Assembly: GCA_011526395.1 (NCBI GenBank)
Contig: WTHW01000200.1
Location: 1 to 11,880, forward strand
Length of the DNA stretch: 11,880 nt
Reading direction: 5' to 3'
Source: Alphaproteobacteria bacterium
Lineage (GTDB): Bacteria; Pseudomonadota; Alphaproteobacteria; Puniceispirillales; Puniceispirillaceae
A model generated the notes under the pieces. That model was not told the origin of the DNA, searched no databases, and saw nothing but the letters and a program-made list of their open reading frames with translations. Shown here piece after piece: positions 1 through 7,286 of this stretch. Position numbers and translations under genes: made by a program. Every line of letters begins with the position of its first letter. Within the stretch, counting starts at the first letter, position 1.

Positions 1-22
1 TATAAGAGACAGGTTTATAGCT

Positions 23-427
23 ATGTCTAAGAAAATTGTGACGGTTGTGGCCTGTGCGCTTGTGGATGTTGATGGCCGTGTGTTACTGGCAAAAAGACCA
101 GCTGGCAAATCCATGCCAAATTTATGGGAATTTCCCGGCGGCAAAATGGAAGCAGGCGAGACACCAGAAGATACGATCATAAGAGAGCTGCAAGAAGAGC
201 TTGGCATTGATACAAAATCATCATGCCTTGCGCCATTATCATTTGTCAGCCACGCTTATGATGAGTTTCATCTAGTGATGCTATTATATGTCTGCCGCAG
301 ATGGTGGGGGACACCAAAGCCTATCGTGGCAAGTGAGCTTGCATGGGTGCGCGCACCGCGCCTTCGTGACTATGATATGCCGCCAGCAGATATGCCTCTT
401 ATCGCCGCCTTACAAGATTTGCTTTAA
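23..427 (+). CDS. mutT: MutT-type Nudix hydrolase, (d)NTP / 8-oxo-dGTP pyrophosphatase
   Basis: A 134-residue Nudix protein, close to the usual MutT length of about 130. The family hydrolyses oxidised purine nucleotides, chiefly 8-oxo-dGTP to the monophosphate, in the cytoplasm, which prevents A:T to C:G transversions. The full Nudix box is visible: G40-x5-E46-x7-R54-E55-L56-x-E58-E59-x-G61, preceded by the WEFPGGK segment (35-41) typical of MutT rather than of generic Nudix enzymes. The N-terminal strand VVACALVDVDGRVLLAKRP also matches MutT. The ATG at 23 has only a weak purine-rich stretch (AGAGACAGG) upstream, and the frame stays open to the window edge, so a slightly earlier start cannot be excluded. 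Its TAA overlaps the stop of the convergent methyltransferase gene by 4 bases. The upstream neighbour is outside the window. Exact substrate is inferred from the family. Confidence 0.93.
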   Translation: MSKKIVTVVACALVDVDGRVLLAKRPAGKSMPNLWEFPGGKMEAGETPEDTIIRELQEELGIDTKSSCLAPLSFVSHAYDEFHLVMLLYVCRRWWGTPKPIVASELAWVRAPRLRDYDMPPADMPLIAALQDLL

Positions 428-1296
428 AGCACATCTTTCAAAGACATTTTCGCTGAGCCTGGCCGCAAGGGTTTTTGCTGGCTTTTATCTGGTGACCATG
501 CGGTCAGATGAATAAGCTCAAAGCTAGCAGGGATAGTGCCGTCATCTCTGCCATAGCGTTCTTGATAAATCTCTGCTGTGCGCAAGAATAAATCGCGCCG
601 CGATAATGAGGTGCGTCTGCCGATGAGGCTGTTGCCCTCTCCCATCGCGCGCAAATCATGCATGAGTTTAAATAATGAGGAATAGGTGACTGTCAACAGC
701 TCGCTATCTGCGACTGGCAAAGCAAGGCCAGCACGTCCCAACAATCCGCCAACATCACGAATATCAGCCATAGGCGCAACATGCGGGCTGATGCCGCCAA
801 GAATCTCTTCTTCGGCAGCGCTGAGGCATGCCCGCAATTCTTGTAAGGTGCGCCCGCCAAATAATACGGCAAAAAACAATCCATCAGGCTTCAAAGTGGC
901 TGCCATTTGCTTCATCAATCCCGGCAAATCATTGATTTGATGCAGATAGAGAAGAGAGACAATCCCATCAACAGTGCCTAGATTATCAGGTAATGTTTCA
1001 ACAGACATCACAGATGATGGGCCATGTTGCGTTGCCTGCTCCACAAAGGCTTGTGAGGGGTCAAGGGAGATGATTTTGGATAATTTTTCATGCCCGCCAA
1101 GCATGCGCGCCACATAGCCACCATGTGCGCCAACATCAATGATGGTGTCAAAATCACGGCGCATTAAATCAAGCCTGTCGGCAAGGCGTTCGACAGCCAG
1201 CTGTTTTAAAAAATCAGACTGTTGAAAGTTTTGCGCCGCACGGTTTCGGTTACGCACGATTTGCAGATTATCAAAAATCTCTGGCGCTTTAATCAT
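424..1296 (-). CDS. SAM-dependent methyltransferase, BioC/NDUFAF5-like
   Basis: A class I Rossmann methyltransferase of about 290 residues. Motif I is D54-V-G-A-H-G-G60 (counting from the chosen start), followed by an acidic SAM-ribose position in IISLDPS. The N-terminal PEIFDN and RNRNRAA segments, followed by FLKQLAVERLADRL, resemble the bacterial relatives of NDUFAF5, a complex I assembly factor that in mitochondria modifies an arginine of NDUFS7, and of BioC. There is no biotin operon here, so I do not call it bioC. The reading frame extends up to an ATG at 1371, but that would overlap the comF start, which has a good ribosome site. The ATG at 1296 gives the family-like N-terminus MIKAPEIFDN and has GAGG about 12 bases upstream; an ATG at 1314 is a further option. 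The gene is single, convergent with mutT and divergent from comF. The target of modification is unknown. Confidence 0.85.
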   Translation of the reverse strand: MIKAPEIFDNLQIVRNRNRAAQNFQQSDFLKQLAVERLADRLDLMRRDFDTIIDVGAHGGYVARMLGGHEKLSKIISLDPSQAFVEQATQHGPSSVMSVETLPDNLGTVDGIVSLLYLHQINDLPGLMKQMAATLKPDGLFFAVLFGGRTLQELRACLSAAEEEILGGISPHVAPMADIRDVGGLLGRAGLALPVADSELLTVTYSSLFKLMHDLRAMGEGNSLIGRRTSLSRRDLFLRTAEIYQERYGRDDGTIPASFELIHLTAWSPDKSQQKPLRPGSAKMSLKDVL

Positions 1297-1322
1297 TTGT
1301 TTATCTTGCCTCATCAAAACTG

Positions 1323-1340
1323 AACCTGAGAAAACAGGTT
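1323..1340. promoter_or_regulatory. Inverted repeat between divergent methyltransferase and comF
   Basis: AACCTG (1323-1328) and CAGGTT (1335-1340) are perfect reverse complements separated by AGAAAA. The repeat sits in the 58-base region between the preferred methyltransferase start and the comF ATG and ends two bases before the comF Shine-Dalgarno (GGAG, 1343-1346). It could be an operator for a dimeric regulator or an mRNA hairpin next to the comF ribosome site. A six-base dyad can arise by chance, and if the methyltransferase starts at 1371 this DNA would be coding. The structure is seen; function is inference. Confidence 0.35.
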
Positions 1341-1354
1341 GCGGAGTTTTTGCC

Positions 1355-2083
1355 ATGTTCGGCAAATACATATCTCACTCATCACGCCTTTTAAATAGGG
1401 TACTACCACATCATTGTCCAATCTGTGATTGTGAAACAAGCCATTATGGTTTGTGTGCAGCTTGTTGGTCTGGCCTTTCCTTTATCACAGCGCCCATATG
1501 CCTGCGCTGTGGCAGGCCAGTCTTTGGCACAGCAGGCACTGATTTATGTGTGCCTTGTTTGCAAGACCCACCGCTTTTGCAAACACAGCGCGCCCTGCTT
1601 CGTTATGATGAGGGATCAAAGGCGTTAATATTGCCATTCAAACATGCTAGCAGGCTTGACCTGACGCCTTTATTGGCACAGATGATGCTGGCCCGTTTTC
1701 AAGAGCTTGTGAGCGATGAGCATCTGATCATTCCTGTGCCGCTTCATATTACGAGGCGGCTTTATCGCAGTTATAATCAATCAGCCGAACTAGCACGTCA
1801 TTTATGCACTTTATCAGACAGGCGCGGCCAATTTGACCCGCTGATGTGCTATCGGCGCAAAGCGACAAGGCCGCTTGGTAAGCATAATGCCAAAGTCAGA
1901 GCCAAGATATTAAAAGGAGCCTTTGCGATACGGCCAAAACGGCTATCCAAGCTGAAAGGGCGCAAGATTTTAATCATTGATGATGTCCGCACCACTGGAT
2001 ATACAACAACGGAAATGGCACGCACATTATTACAAGCAGGCGCAACGCAGGTAGATAGCCTAACGCTTGCTAGAATTTTATGA
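1355..2083 (+). CDS. comF: ComF family phosphoribosyltransferase-like protein
   Basis: A 242-residue ComF-type protein. Two cysteine clusters typical of the N-terminal double zinc ribbon are present: C21-x2-C24 with C34-x2-C37, and C49-x2-C52 with C65-x2-C68. The C-terminal half is a type I phosphoribosyltransferase fold with the PRPP-binding segment ILIIDDVRTTGYT and the family signature RSYNQSAELARHL. In Bacillus and Haemophilus relatives ComF supports DNA uptake during natural transformation and in other bacteria (GntX) other roles are reported; no enzymatic reaction is firmly established. The ATG at 1355 is supported by GGAG eight bases upstream. The gene is followed after 74 bases by grxC and then by the amidase gene on the same strand. 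No other competence genes are in view, so a role in transformation is not shown here. The family call is secure, the function is not. Confidence 0.93.
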   Translation: MFGKYISHSSRLLNRVLPHHCPICDCETSHYGLCAACWSGLSFITAPICLRCGRPVFGTAGTDLCVPCLQDPPLLQTQRALLRYDEGSKALILPFKHASRLDLTPLLAQMMLARFQELVSDEHLIIPVPLHITRRLYRSYNQSAELARHLCTLSDRRGQFDPLMCYRRKATRPLGKHNAKVRAKILKGAFAIRPKRLSKLKGRKILIIDDVRTTGYTTTEMARTLLQAGATQVDSLTLARIL

Positions 2084-2157
2084 TTTTAGCCCATTGCACC
2101 TACTGCCATAACAGCCCATATATATCGAAATATCATTATAAAAAAGGCGCTAATCAC

Positions 2158-2418
2158 ATGGCCAAAATTGAGATTTATACCACTTCCATTTGCCCGTTTT
2201 GCATCCGAGCAAAACGCCTTCTTGATAGTGAAAATCTATCTTATGAAGAAATTGATGTAAGTGCCTCGCGCGCCCTTCGTCAAGAAATGAGCCAACGCGC
2301 AGAGGGCAGAACATCTGTGCCGCAAATCTTTATCGATGATATCCCCATTGGCGGGTCTGATGATTTGGCAAAATTGCACAGGCTCGGCAAATTAGATATG
2401 CTGGTCGGACGCACCTAA
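2158..2418 (+). CDS. grxC: Glutaredoxin 3 (dithiol)
   Basis: An 86-residue glutaredoxin, the normal length for bacterial Grx3. It uses glutathione to reduce protein disulfides and mixed disulfides in the cytoplasm. The dithiol active site C12-P-F-C15 lies after the first beta strand (KIEIYTTS); the cis-proline motif T52-S-V-P55 and the glutathione-binding G65-G-S-D-D69 follow in the expected places. The frame is open upstream to an ATG at 2080 that overlaps the comF stop, but that would add 26 atypical residues. I chose 2158 because it gives the family N-terminus and has AAAGG (2143-2147) ten bases upstream. The 74-base gap after comF contains a weak promoter-like pair, TTGCAC (2094) and TATATA (2119), with an over-long 19-base spacer, so an extra promoter is possible but unproven. 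The amidase gene follows after 31 bases. Confidence 0.95.
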   Translation: MAKIEIYTTSICPFCIRAKRLLDSENLSYEEIDVSASRALRQEMSQRAEGRTSVPQIFIDDIPIGGSDDLAKLHRLGKLDMLVGRT

Positions 2419-2449
2419 TCACAAGAATTGCCAAAGGATAAGATGAGGC

Positions 2450-3256
2450 ATGAAAGTCGCGGCTCTGCAATATACAGCGCGTGATGATTTAGCGCACAAT
2501 CGCATGATGGCAGGTGATCTGATTGCCAAAGCCGCGATGGAGGGAGCGCGCCTTATCTGTCTGCCTGAATGTGCCAACCTGCTTGCACGCGATAAAGCAA
2601 GCTTGCATGAATTAGCAGAAAGACAAGAAAACTCTGCCTTTTTGTCTATGGCCAAAGAGGCGGCATTATCACATGATATTTGGCTGTCCATCGGCTCTTG
2701 TATGATACGAACTAACGATGATGAGCGCATTGCAAACCGCCATTTCATCATCAACCCTGATGGTGAGATTACAGCTAGCTATGATAAAATTCATATGTTT
2801 GATGCTGATGTGAATGATGGGAGGCGGTATCGTGAATCTGATGATTTCAAGGCTGGTAGCACGCCATGCCTGACCACAATCGATGGGCATAAATCAGGCT
2901 TATCTATCTGTTATGATTTACGATTTGCTGGGCTTTATCATCATTATGCCAAGCAAGAGGCTGAGATAATCCTGACACCGGCTGCTTTTACCGCCACAAC
3001 AGGCACAGCGCATTGGCATGTTCTGCAACGCACAAGAGCGATAGAGACAGGCGCCTTTGTTATCGCATCAGCGCAAACAGGCACTCATGATGATGGCAGG
3101 CACACTTATGGCCATGCGCTGATTATCTCGCCATGGGGTGAGGTGTTAGATGATGCGGGGCCAGATGGTGATATGGCGATGGCAGAGTTAGATTTTGAAG
3201 ATGTCAGGCGCGCACGCGCCGCTCTTAGCGCATGGCAAAATCAGCGTTATTTTTAA
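2450..3256 (+). CDS. Carbon-nitrogen hydrolase, Nit1/Nit2-like amidase (probable deaminated glutathione amidase)
   Basis: A 268-residue nitrilase-superfamily protein with the complete catalytic triad: E40 in LICLPECANLL, K113 in SYDKIHMFD and C154 in GLSICYDLRF. The segment KIHMFDADVNDGRRYRES is typical of the Nit branch. Nit1 enzymes hydrolyse deaminated glutathione, a side product of transaminases, and Nit2 enzymes act as omega-amidases on alpha-ketoglutaramate. I favour Nit1-type repair because the gene follows glutaredoxin by 31 bases, but residues alone do not separate the two with certainty. The ATG at 2450 has AAAGGA (2433-2438) at an 11-base spacing. It is the last gene of the comF-grxC unit and converges on accA with 12 bases between stop codons. 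No clear hairpin terminator is present in that gap, only the short palindrome AAAGGCCTTT, which overlaps the end of accA. Confidence 0.9.
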   Translation: MKVAALQYTARDDLAHNRMMAGDLIAKAAMEGARLICLPECANLLARDKASLHELAERQENSAFLSMAKEAALSHDIWLSIGSCMIRTNDDERIANRHFIINPDGEITASYDKIHMFDADVNDGRRYRESDDFKAGSTPCLTTIDGHKSGLSICYDLRFAGLYHHYAKQEAEIILTPAAFTATTGTAHWHVLQRTRAIETGAFVIASAQTGTHDDGRHTYGHALIISPWGEVLDDAGPDGDMAMAELDFEDVRRARAALSAWQNQRYF

Positions 3257-3268
3257 ATGGTAGCGGCT

Positions 3269-4222
3269 TTAAAGGCCTTTATCACCAATTGCGACATATT
3301 TAGCGCGTCTATCTGCTTTGACAGCCTGACCTGTGAGAGATGATAACTCATCAAGCTGTTTTGCCATCATATCACCAAGAGATGAAATCGCGCCTGTGAT
3401 ATCACGATGCGCACCGCCAAGAGGCTCATCAACAATACCGTCAATCACACCAAGCGTTAGCATATCTTGCGCTGTGAGACGAAGTGCTTCAGCTGCCTTT
3501 TGGGCATGTTCAGCAGACCGCCATAAAATCGATGCACAACCTTCTGGTGAAATGACAGAATAAACAGCATGTTCAAACATCACCACACGGTTCGCTGTGG
3601 CAAGCGCAATCGCGCCGCCTGAGCCGCCCTCACCCACAATGGCTGTGACCATAGGAACAGATAGGTTCAAACATGTCTGGATAGAGCGCGCGATGGCTTC
3701 TGCCTGGCCACGCTCTTCTGCGCCTCTGCCTGGATAGGCGCCAGCGGTATCAACAAAGGTTAACACAGGAAGGCCAAATTTATCTGCCATTTCCATCAAG
3801 CGGATGGCTTTGCGATATCCCTCTGGGCGTGCCATACCAAAATTACGCTTAATACGCTCTTCGGTTGAAGCGCCTTTATCAGTGCCCATAATGACAACAT
3901 CACGGCCACGGAATTTAGCCAAACCGCCGATAATGGCGTAATCTTCAGCAAAGTTTCTATCACCAGCAAGTGGCACAAATTCATCAGTTAATTCAGTAAT
4001 AATTTGGGATAATTTTGGACGATCTGGATGGCGTGCCACTTGGACTTTTTCCCAAGCGCCCAAGGATTGATATGTCTGCGTTAGCTCTTTTTCCATACGT
4101 GTTTGTAATTTGCCAATCTCTTCGGCGATATTGATATCAGTCTCATTGGTCAAATGACGCAATTCCTGAATCTTACCTTCAAGTGCCGCAATTGGTTTTT
4201 CGAAATCAAGGAAATGACGCAT
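3269..4222 (-). CDS. accA: Acetyl-CoA carboxylase carboxyltransferase subunit alpha
   Basis: AccA, 317 residues, the usual length. With AccD it forms the carboxyltransferase that moves the carboxyl group from biotin on AccB to acetyl-CoA, giving malonyl-CoA, the first committed step of fatty acid synthesis. The N-terminus RHFLDFEKPIAALEGKI, the VARHPDRP segment (62-69), the core motif D158-TAGAYPGRGAEERGQ and the oxyanion/CoA-binding G197-EGGSGGA are all as in the family. An upstream in-frame GTG (4231) exists, but the ATG at 4222 has AAAGAG (minus strand, 4236-4231) at an ideal 8-base spacing and gives the family N-terminus, so I use it. It lies 34 bases downstream of xerD on the same strand with no evident promoter between, so it is probably cotranscribed with xerD. 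The zinc ribbon belongs to AccD, which is not in this window. Confidence 0.97.
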   Translation of the reverse strand: MRHFLDFEKPIAALEGKIQELRHLTNETDINIAEEIGKLQTRMEKELTQTYQSLGAWEKVQVARHPDRPKLSQIITELTDEFVPLAGDRNFAEDYAIIGGLAKFRGRDVVIMGTDKGASTEERIKRNFGMARPEGYRKAIRLMEMADKFGLPVLTFVDTAGAYPGRGAEERGQAEAIARSIQTCLNLSVPMVTAIVGEGGSGGAIALATANRVVMFEHAVYSVISPEGCASILWRSAEHAQKAAEALRLTAQDMLTLGVIDGIVDEPLGGAHRDITGAISSLGDMMAKQLDELSSLTGQAVKADRRAKYVAIGDKGL

Positions 4223-4256
4223 GGCTATCACTCTTTATCCGTTTTTATGAATATCA

Positions 4257-5174
4257 TTATTCTAGCTCACCCTTGCCCCGTCTGGCAAGGGGATGCATAT
4301 CACGCACCAAGCCAGAAAGGCGATCAGAGCGCGTTGAGGTGTAAATCTGAGTCGTTGCGATATCCGCATGGCCAAGCATCGTTTGCAAAACACGCAAATC
4401 AGCCCCGCGATTTAACATATGTGTTGCAAAACTATGGCGCAATTTATGAGGGCTGATTTTGGTCGGCGCGATATCAACAAGGCTGGCAATTTTTTTAAGT
4501 AAGCGCGCAAAATCTTCACGGCTAACAGGCTTATTATCTTTGGAAAATAGAATATCATCTTGAAATTCAGGATGATGATCATGGCGCCATGATATCCAGC
4601 GGGTGGTTTTTTCCAAGGCAATATCGGTCAATAAAACAAGACGCTCTTTGCCGCCCTTGCCCATGATGGTCAATGTTTTGTCATTGGCGATGAGAGCGCT
4701 TTCACGCAATGATAACAGCTCTGAGATACGAAGGCCGGTGGCATATAACATCTCAATCCCAGCTGACATCATCAATGCCTGCGCTTTATCTTCGAGCAAT
4801 AATGCGCCATCTAGAAGCCGCGTGACTTCCTCCTCATCCAAAGTATCTGGCAGAGATTTGCCAAGCTTTGGGCTTGCCAAATAGGTTGCAGGATTATCTT
4901 TGCGAATGGCCTCTGCGCACAGATAGGCGTAATAGCCGCGCAAAGCAGATAGACGCCGCGCTGTTGTGCTGGCCGCAAGACCGCGGCGTTGCCAGACTTG
5001 CAAGAGGTGTTGCAAATCAGACAAGCCTGCTGTCGCAAGATTAGCGCCTTTGGCTGTTAGGATATGGGCGGCATCATCAAGATCAGTTTCATAAGAGCGT
5101 ATCGTCAAAGGCGCGCTGGCACGCTCTGCCACAAGCGCATCTAGGAAATCTGATATGTGATCATCTTCAACCAT
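4257..5174 (-). CDS. xerD: Tyrosine recombinase XerD
   Basis: A 305-residue tyrosine recombinase. With XerC it resolves chromosome dimers at dif under FtsK control. The N-terminal SAM-like DNA-binding domain (about 5-90) is followed by the catalytic domain with all six conserved residues: R149 (TGLRISEL), K173 (GKGGKER), H243 and R246 (SPHKLRHSF), H269 (LGHADIATT) and nucleophile Y278 (QIYT). The HKLRHSFATHMLNRGADLR block and the position next to accA favour XerD over a phage integrase, and no phage genes surround it. Its ATG (5174) overlaps the end of the upstream exported-protein gene by 8 bases, ATGGTTGA, so translation is probably coupled. accA follows. XerC/XerD distinction is from sequence style and neighbourhood; dif is not in view. 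Confidence 0.93.
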   Translation of the reverse strand: MVEDDHISDFLDALVAERASAPLTIRSYETDLDDAAHILTAKGANLATAGLSDLQHLLQVWQRRGLAASTTARRLSALRGYYAYLCAEAIRKDNPATYLASPKLGKSLPDTLDEEEVTRLLDGALLLEDKAQALMMSAGIEMLYATGLRISELLSLRESALIANDKTLTIMGKGGKERLVLLTDIALEKTTRWISWRHDHHPEFQDDILFSKDNKPVSREDFARLLKKIASLVDIAPTKISPHKLRHSFATHMLNRGADLRVLQTMLGHADIATTQIYTSTRSDRLSGLVRDMHPLARRGKGELE

Positions 5175-7203
5175 CAGAGGCTAGCAAAATTGTCATTAGA
5201 TGCGCGCTGAGTGCTTCATTGGTAAAGGCGGCACTTGTGTTTGGCAGGCCAGCTGTCATTAGCGCATCTGAAATCTTCTTAATATCTGACGGGCTGATAT
5301 CGCTCAATGCTCTGCCAGATATAAGCTTTGATGCAATGATGATGGTTTCCACTTTTTGTGTTTTTTGCGCTGCCTGTTCTAGGGCTAGCATACCTGTCTG
5401 TGAAAGTGGTGCAAAAGAGGTGGTGCTATCCTGCTCACTTGCTTCGTAGGTGATAAGCCAATCTGTCTCGTCTGTGATGACATCATTTAATAATGGCAGC
5501 AAAGACGGCACACCAATTTGTGTCATAGAACGAGCGCGATTGGCTGTGTTTGCCTGACTATCTAGGATGGTACCAAGATGATCAGATGCCACAACAACGT
5601 CGCCATCTGTTGGCAGGACAGACACAGGCAGACCAGCGAGATGTTGCATCATCGCATAATCAGATTGCAGGTCAGCTGGCAATGTCGCCATATCAGCAAC
5701 TGCCATCAACTCACCAATCAATGGCGCATAAAATGGCACCCAAAGCGCACCTTGCTTATCACGAATTTCAAGTGAAACTGCCTGAATAGCGAGGCTTATC
5801 AGCTCTTCCACCTCATCTTGTGAGAGAGTTTGGGCTTGATTGGTCTCGTTGCGGATAGCCAAATATAACGGCACAGATGCTGTGTTATCTTGTGCTTCAA
5901 GGCGCCTTGTCATGGCGCGCAAAGGGCTGTCATCTGGGTTTGTGGAGACAACAAATAGCGCTTTTGCCTCAAGCGGTGTCATCAGGCCAGCAGATAAATT
6001 AGCAAGCCCAAGAGTCTGGCGCGCCTCATCAGATAAATAGCGCAAGGCATTAGCCGCTTTACGGTAGCTAGACGAAAGTGAGGCTAGCTGTGATGCGCTG
6101 ATTTCAACATGAGCGGCATCCATCAAAATCACATGCATAAAATCAATTTCAGTGACCTGAGAGGCTGTTGCTTGTACCTCTTCAACAGATTTACGGCGCA
6201 AAAGCACATCAATCACATCAAAATAAAGAGGATCATCAATCAGGCCAGAAGCTTTGAGAACATCAGCTGAAAATGAGGCACGCATCTCATCACCAGTGAG
6301 TATCTGGCACATAAGGTTTGTTTTTTGCCATAGCGCATCTAGAGAGGTCGCGGCATTATCAGCGGCGATGGCGCAAGCTTCCTCATCTTGGCGCATCATC
6401 AGATCATAAAATAGCTTCCATTCATGCCATTCTTGCCAATCATCATTTTTCGGCAATTGCGTGATAATCGCCGCCAAAGCATCAGAGCGGCCATTACGCG
6501 CTAGATAATCCATACGCGCACGCAATAATGAGACAGGGTCCGCGGCGGCGCCTTTGGGTGGCACCCCTTGCCTTGCAATGGCTTTAAAGCTCATCTGGCG
6601 AAGCGCATCAGAAGCAATCGACACAGGCACATGGTCAATAAGGCGCAAGGCACGCGGCAAAGCGACACCGCGCCATAGACGATTGCTGAATTTATCAAGC
6701 GCATCATCAGAGGCATCACCAATGCCAATAGAGGCTAGCCCCACATCTTTGATGGTGCGTCTTTTCATTCTGCCTGTTGTTGCACCATCATCTGATGGCG
6801 TGTCCTCAGTTACGATATCCTCACTGCTGGTATTATCTTGTGCTTCAGCTTGCGTTATCTTGGTATCATCATCTGTTTCTTCATCACTGATATCAGAGCT
6901 GGCATTATCAACAGCGATTTGCGCCTGGCGTGTATTATTATCAGCTGAGGGCGTTTGGGCATCATCTTGGTCTGTCGCGTTATCAAGGCGGCTGGCAGCC
7001 TCTTCGATAGCATCAGCGTTACCGGTATCACTGCTATCTTCTATGACAACGAAGCTGACATCTTTTTCACTTGTTGATAGGACGGTTAGATCAAGCGGCT
7101 CATCTTGGGCTTGTGCATAGGCTGGCAGGGAAGGCGTAATAGCAAGCAGAGAGACTGAACAAGCAAGTGATAAGGTGAGTTTTTTGTTCAAAATTAGCGG
7201 CAT
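5167..7203 (-). CDS. Large exported protein with acidic linker and helical C-terminal domain, function unknown
   Basis: A 678-residue protein I cannot assign a function. It starts with a clear Sec signal peptide: K7-K8, a hydrophobic core LTLSLACSVSLLAI, and an AYA cleavage site after about residue 30. Residues roughly 33-145 are rich in Asp, Glu, Ser, Thr, Asn and Gln and look disordered. After a basic KRR patch near 147, the rest is a Leu/Ala-rich, mostly helical region suggestive of an alpha-solenoid, with segments such as NRLWRGVALPRALRLI and DPVSLLRARMDYLARNG. From memory, large exported proteins with a similar SLW.G..R....LL pattern occupy this position before xerD in other Rhodospirillales; I cannot verify that here. 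The ATG at 7203 has AAGG seven bases upstream. It overlaps xerD by 8 bases and follows the 45-residue membrane protein gene by 83 bases on the same strand. A periplasmic or envelope location is inferred from the signal peptide. Confidence 0.8.
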   Translation of the reverse strand: MPLILNKKLTLSLACSVSLLAITPSLPAYAQAQDEPLDLTVLSTSEKDVSFVVIEDSSDTGNADAIEEAASRLDNATDQDDAQTPSADNNTRQAQIAVDNASSDISDEETDDDTKITQAEAQDNTSSEDIVTEDTPSDDGATTGRMKRRTIKDVGLASIGIGDASDDALDKFSNRLWRGVALPRALRLIDHVPVSIASDALRQMSFKAIARQGVPPKGAAADPVSLLRARMDYLARNGRSDALAAIITQLPKNDDWQEWHEWKLFYDLMMRQDEEACAIAADNAATSLDALWQKTNLMCQILTGDEMRASFSADVLKASGLIDDPLYFDVIDVLLRRKSVEEVQATASQVTEIDFMHVILMDAAHVEISASQLASLSSSYRKAANALRYLSDEARQTLGLANLSAGLMTPLEAKALFVVSTNPDDSPLRAMTRRLEAQDNTASVPLYLAIRNETNQAQTLSQDEVEELISLAIQAVSLEIRDKQGALWVPFYAPLIGELMAVADMATLPADLQSDYAMMQHLAGLPVSVLPTDGDVVVASDHLGTILDSQANTANRARSMTQIGVPSLLPLLNDVITDETDWLITYEASEQDSTTSFAPLSQTGMLALEQAAQKTQKVETIIIASKLISGRALSDISPSDIKKISDALMTAGLPNTSAAFTNEALSAHLMTILLASDG

Positions 7204-7286
7204 AGTGATACCTTCATGTCATGCGCCACAGAACAAATTTATACAAATCTTCTAATATCAGGCGTCTTATTTCTATTTGTTCTTAA

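Noticed and set aside
1..22. End of an upstream gene (a short frame closing at TAA 28-30)
   Set aside because: Only nine codons are visible and they do not match an expected neighbour such as the argJ C-terminus, so no gene can be supported.
2080..2157. Extended glutaredoxin start overlapping the comF stop
   Set aside because: It adds 26 unusual residues, while the ATG at 2158 gives the standard Grx N-terminus with a ribosome site.
3272..3281. Palindrome AAAGGCCTTT as a terminator between the amidase gene and accA
   Set aside because: It is inside the accA end, has no loop and no T-tract, and is too short for an intrinsic terminator.
4223..4231. GTG start three codons upstream for accA
   Set aside because: It would place the Shine-Dalgarno AAAGAG directly on the start; the ATG at 4222 has ideal spacing and the family N-terminus.
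4257..5174. Tyrosine recombinase as a phage or integron integrase marking a mobile element
   Set aside because: Housekeeping neighbours (accA, aroK side), XerD-style motifs and no att-like repeats, tRNA target or phage genes.
6554..7120. 188-codon plus-strand frame opposite the acidic linker of the exported protein
   Set aside because: Ser/Ala/Val-rich shadow of a low-complexity Asp/Glu/Ser-coding stretch; the opposite strand has the signal peptide, the ribosome site and the overlap with xerD.
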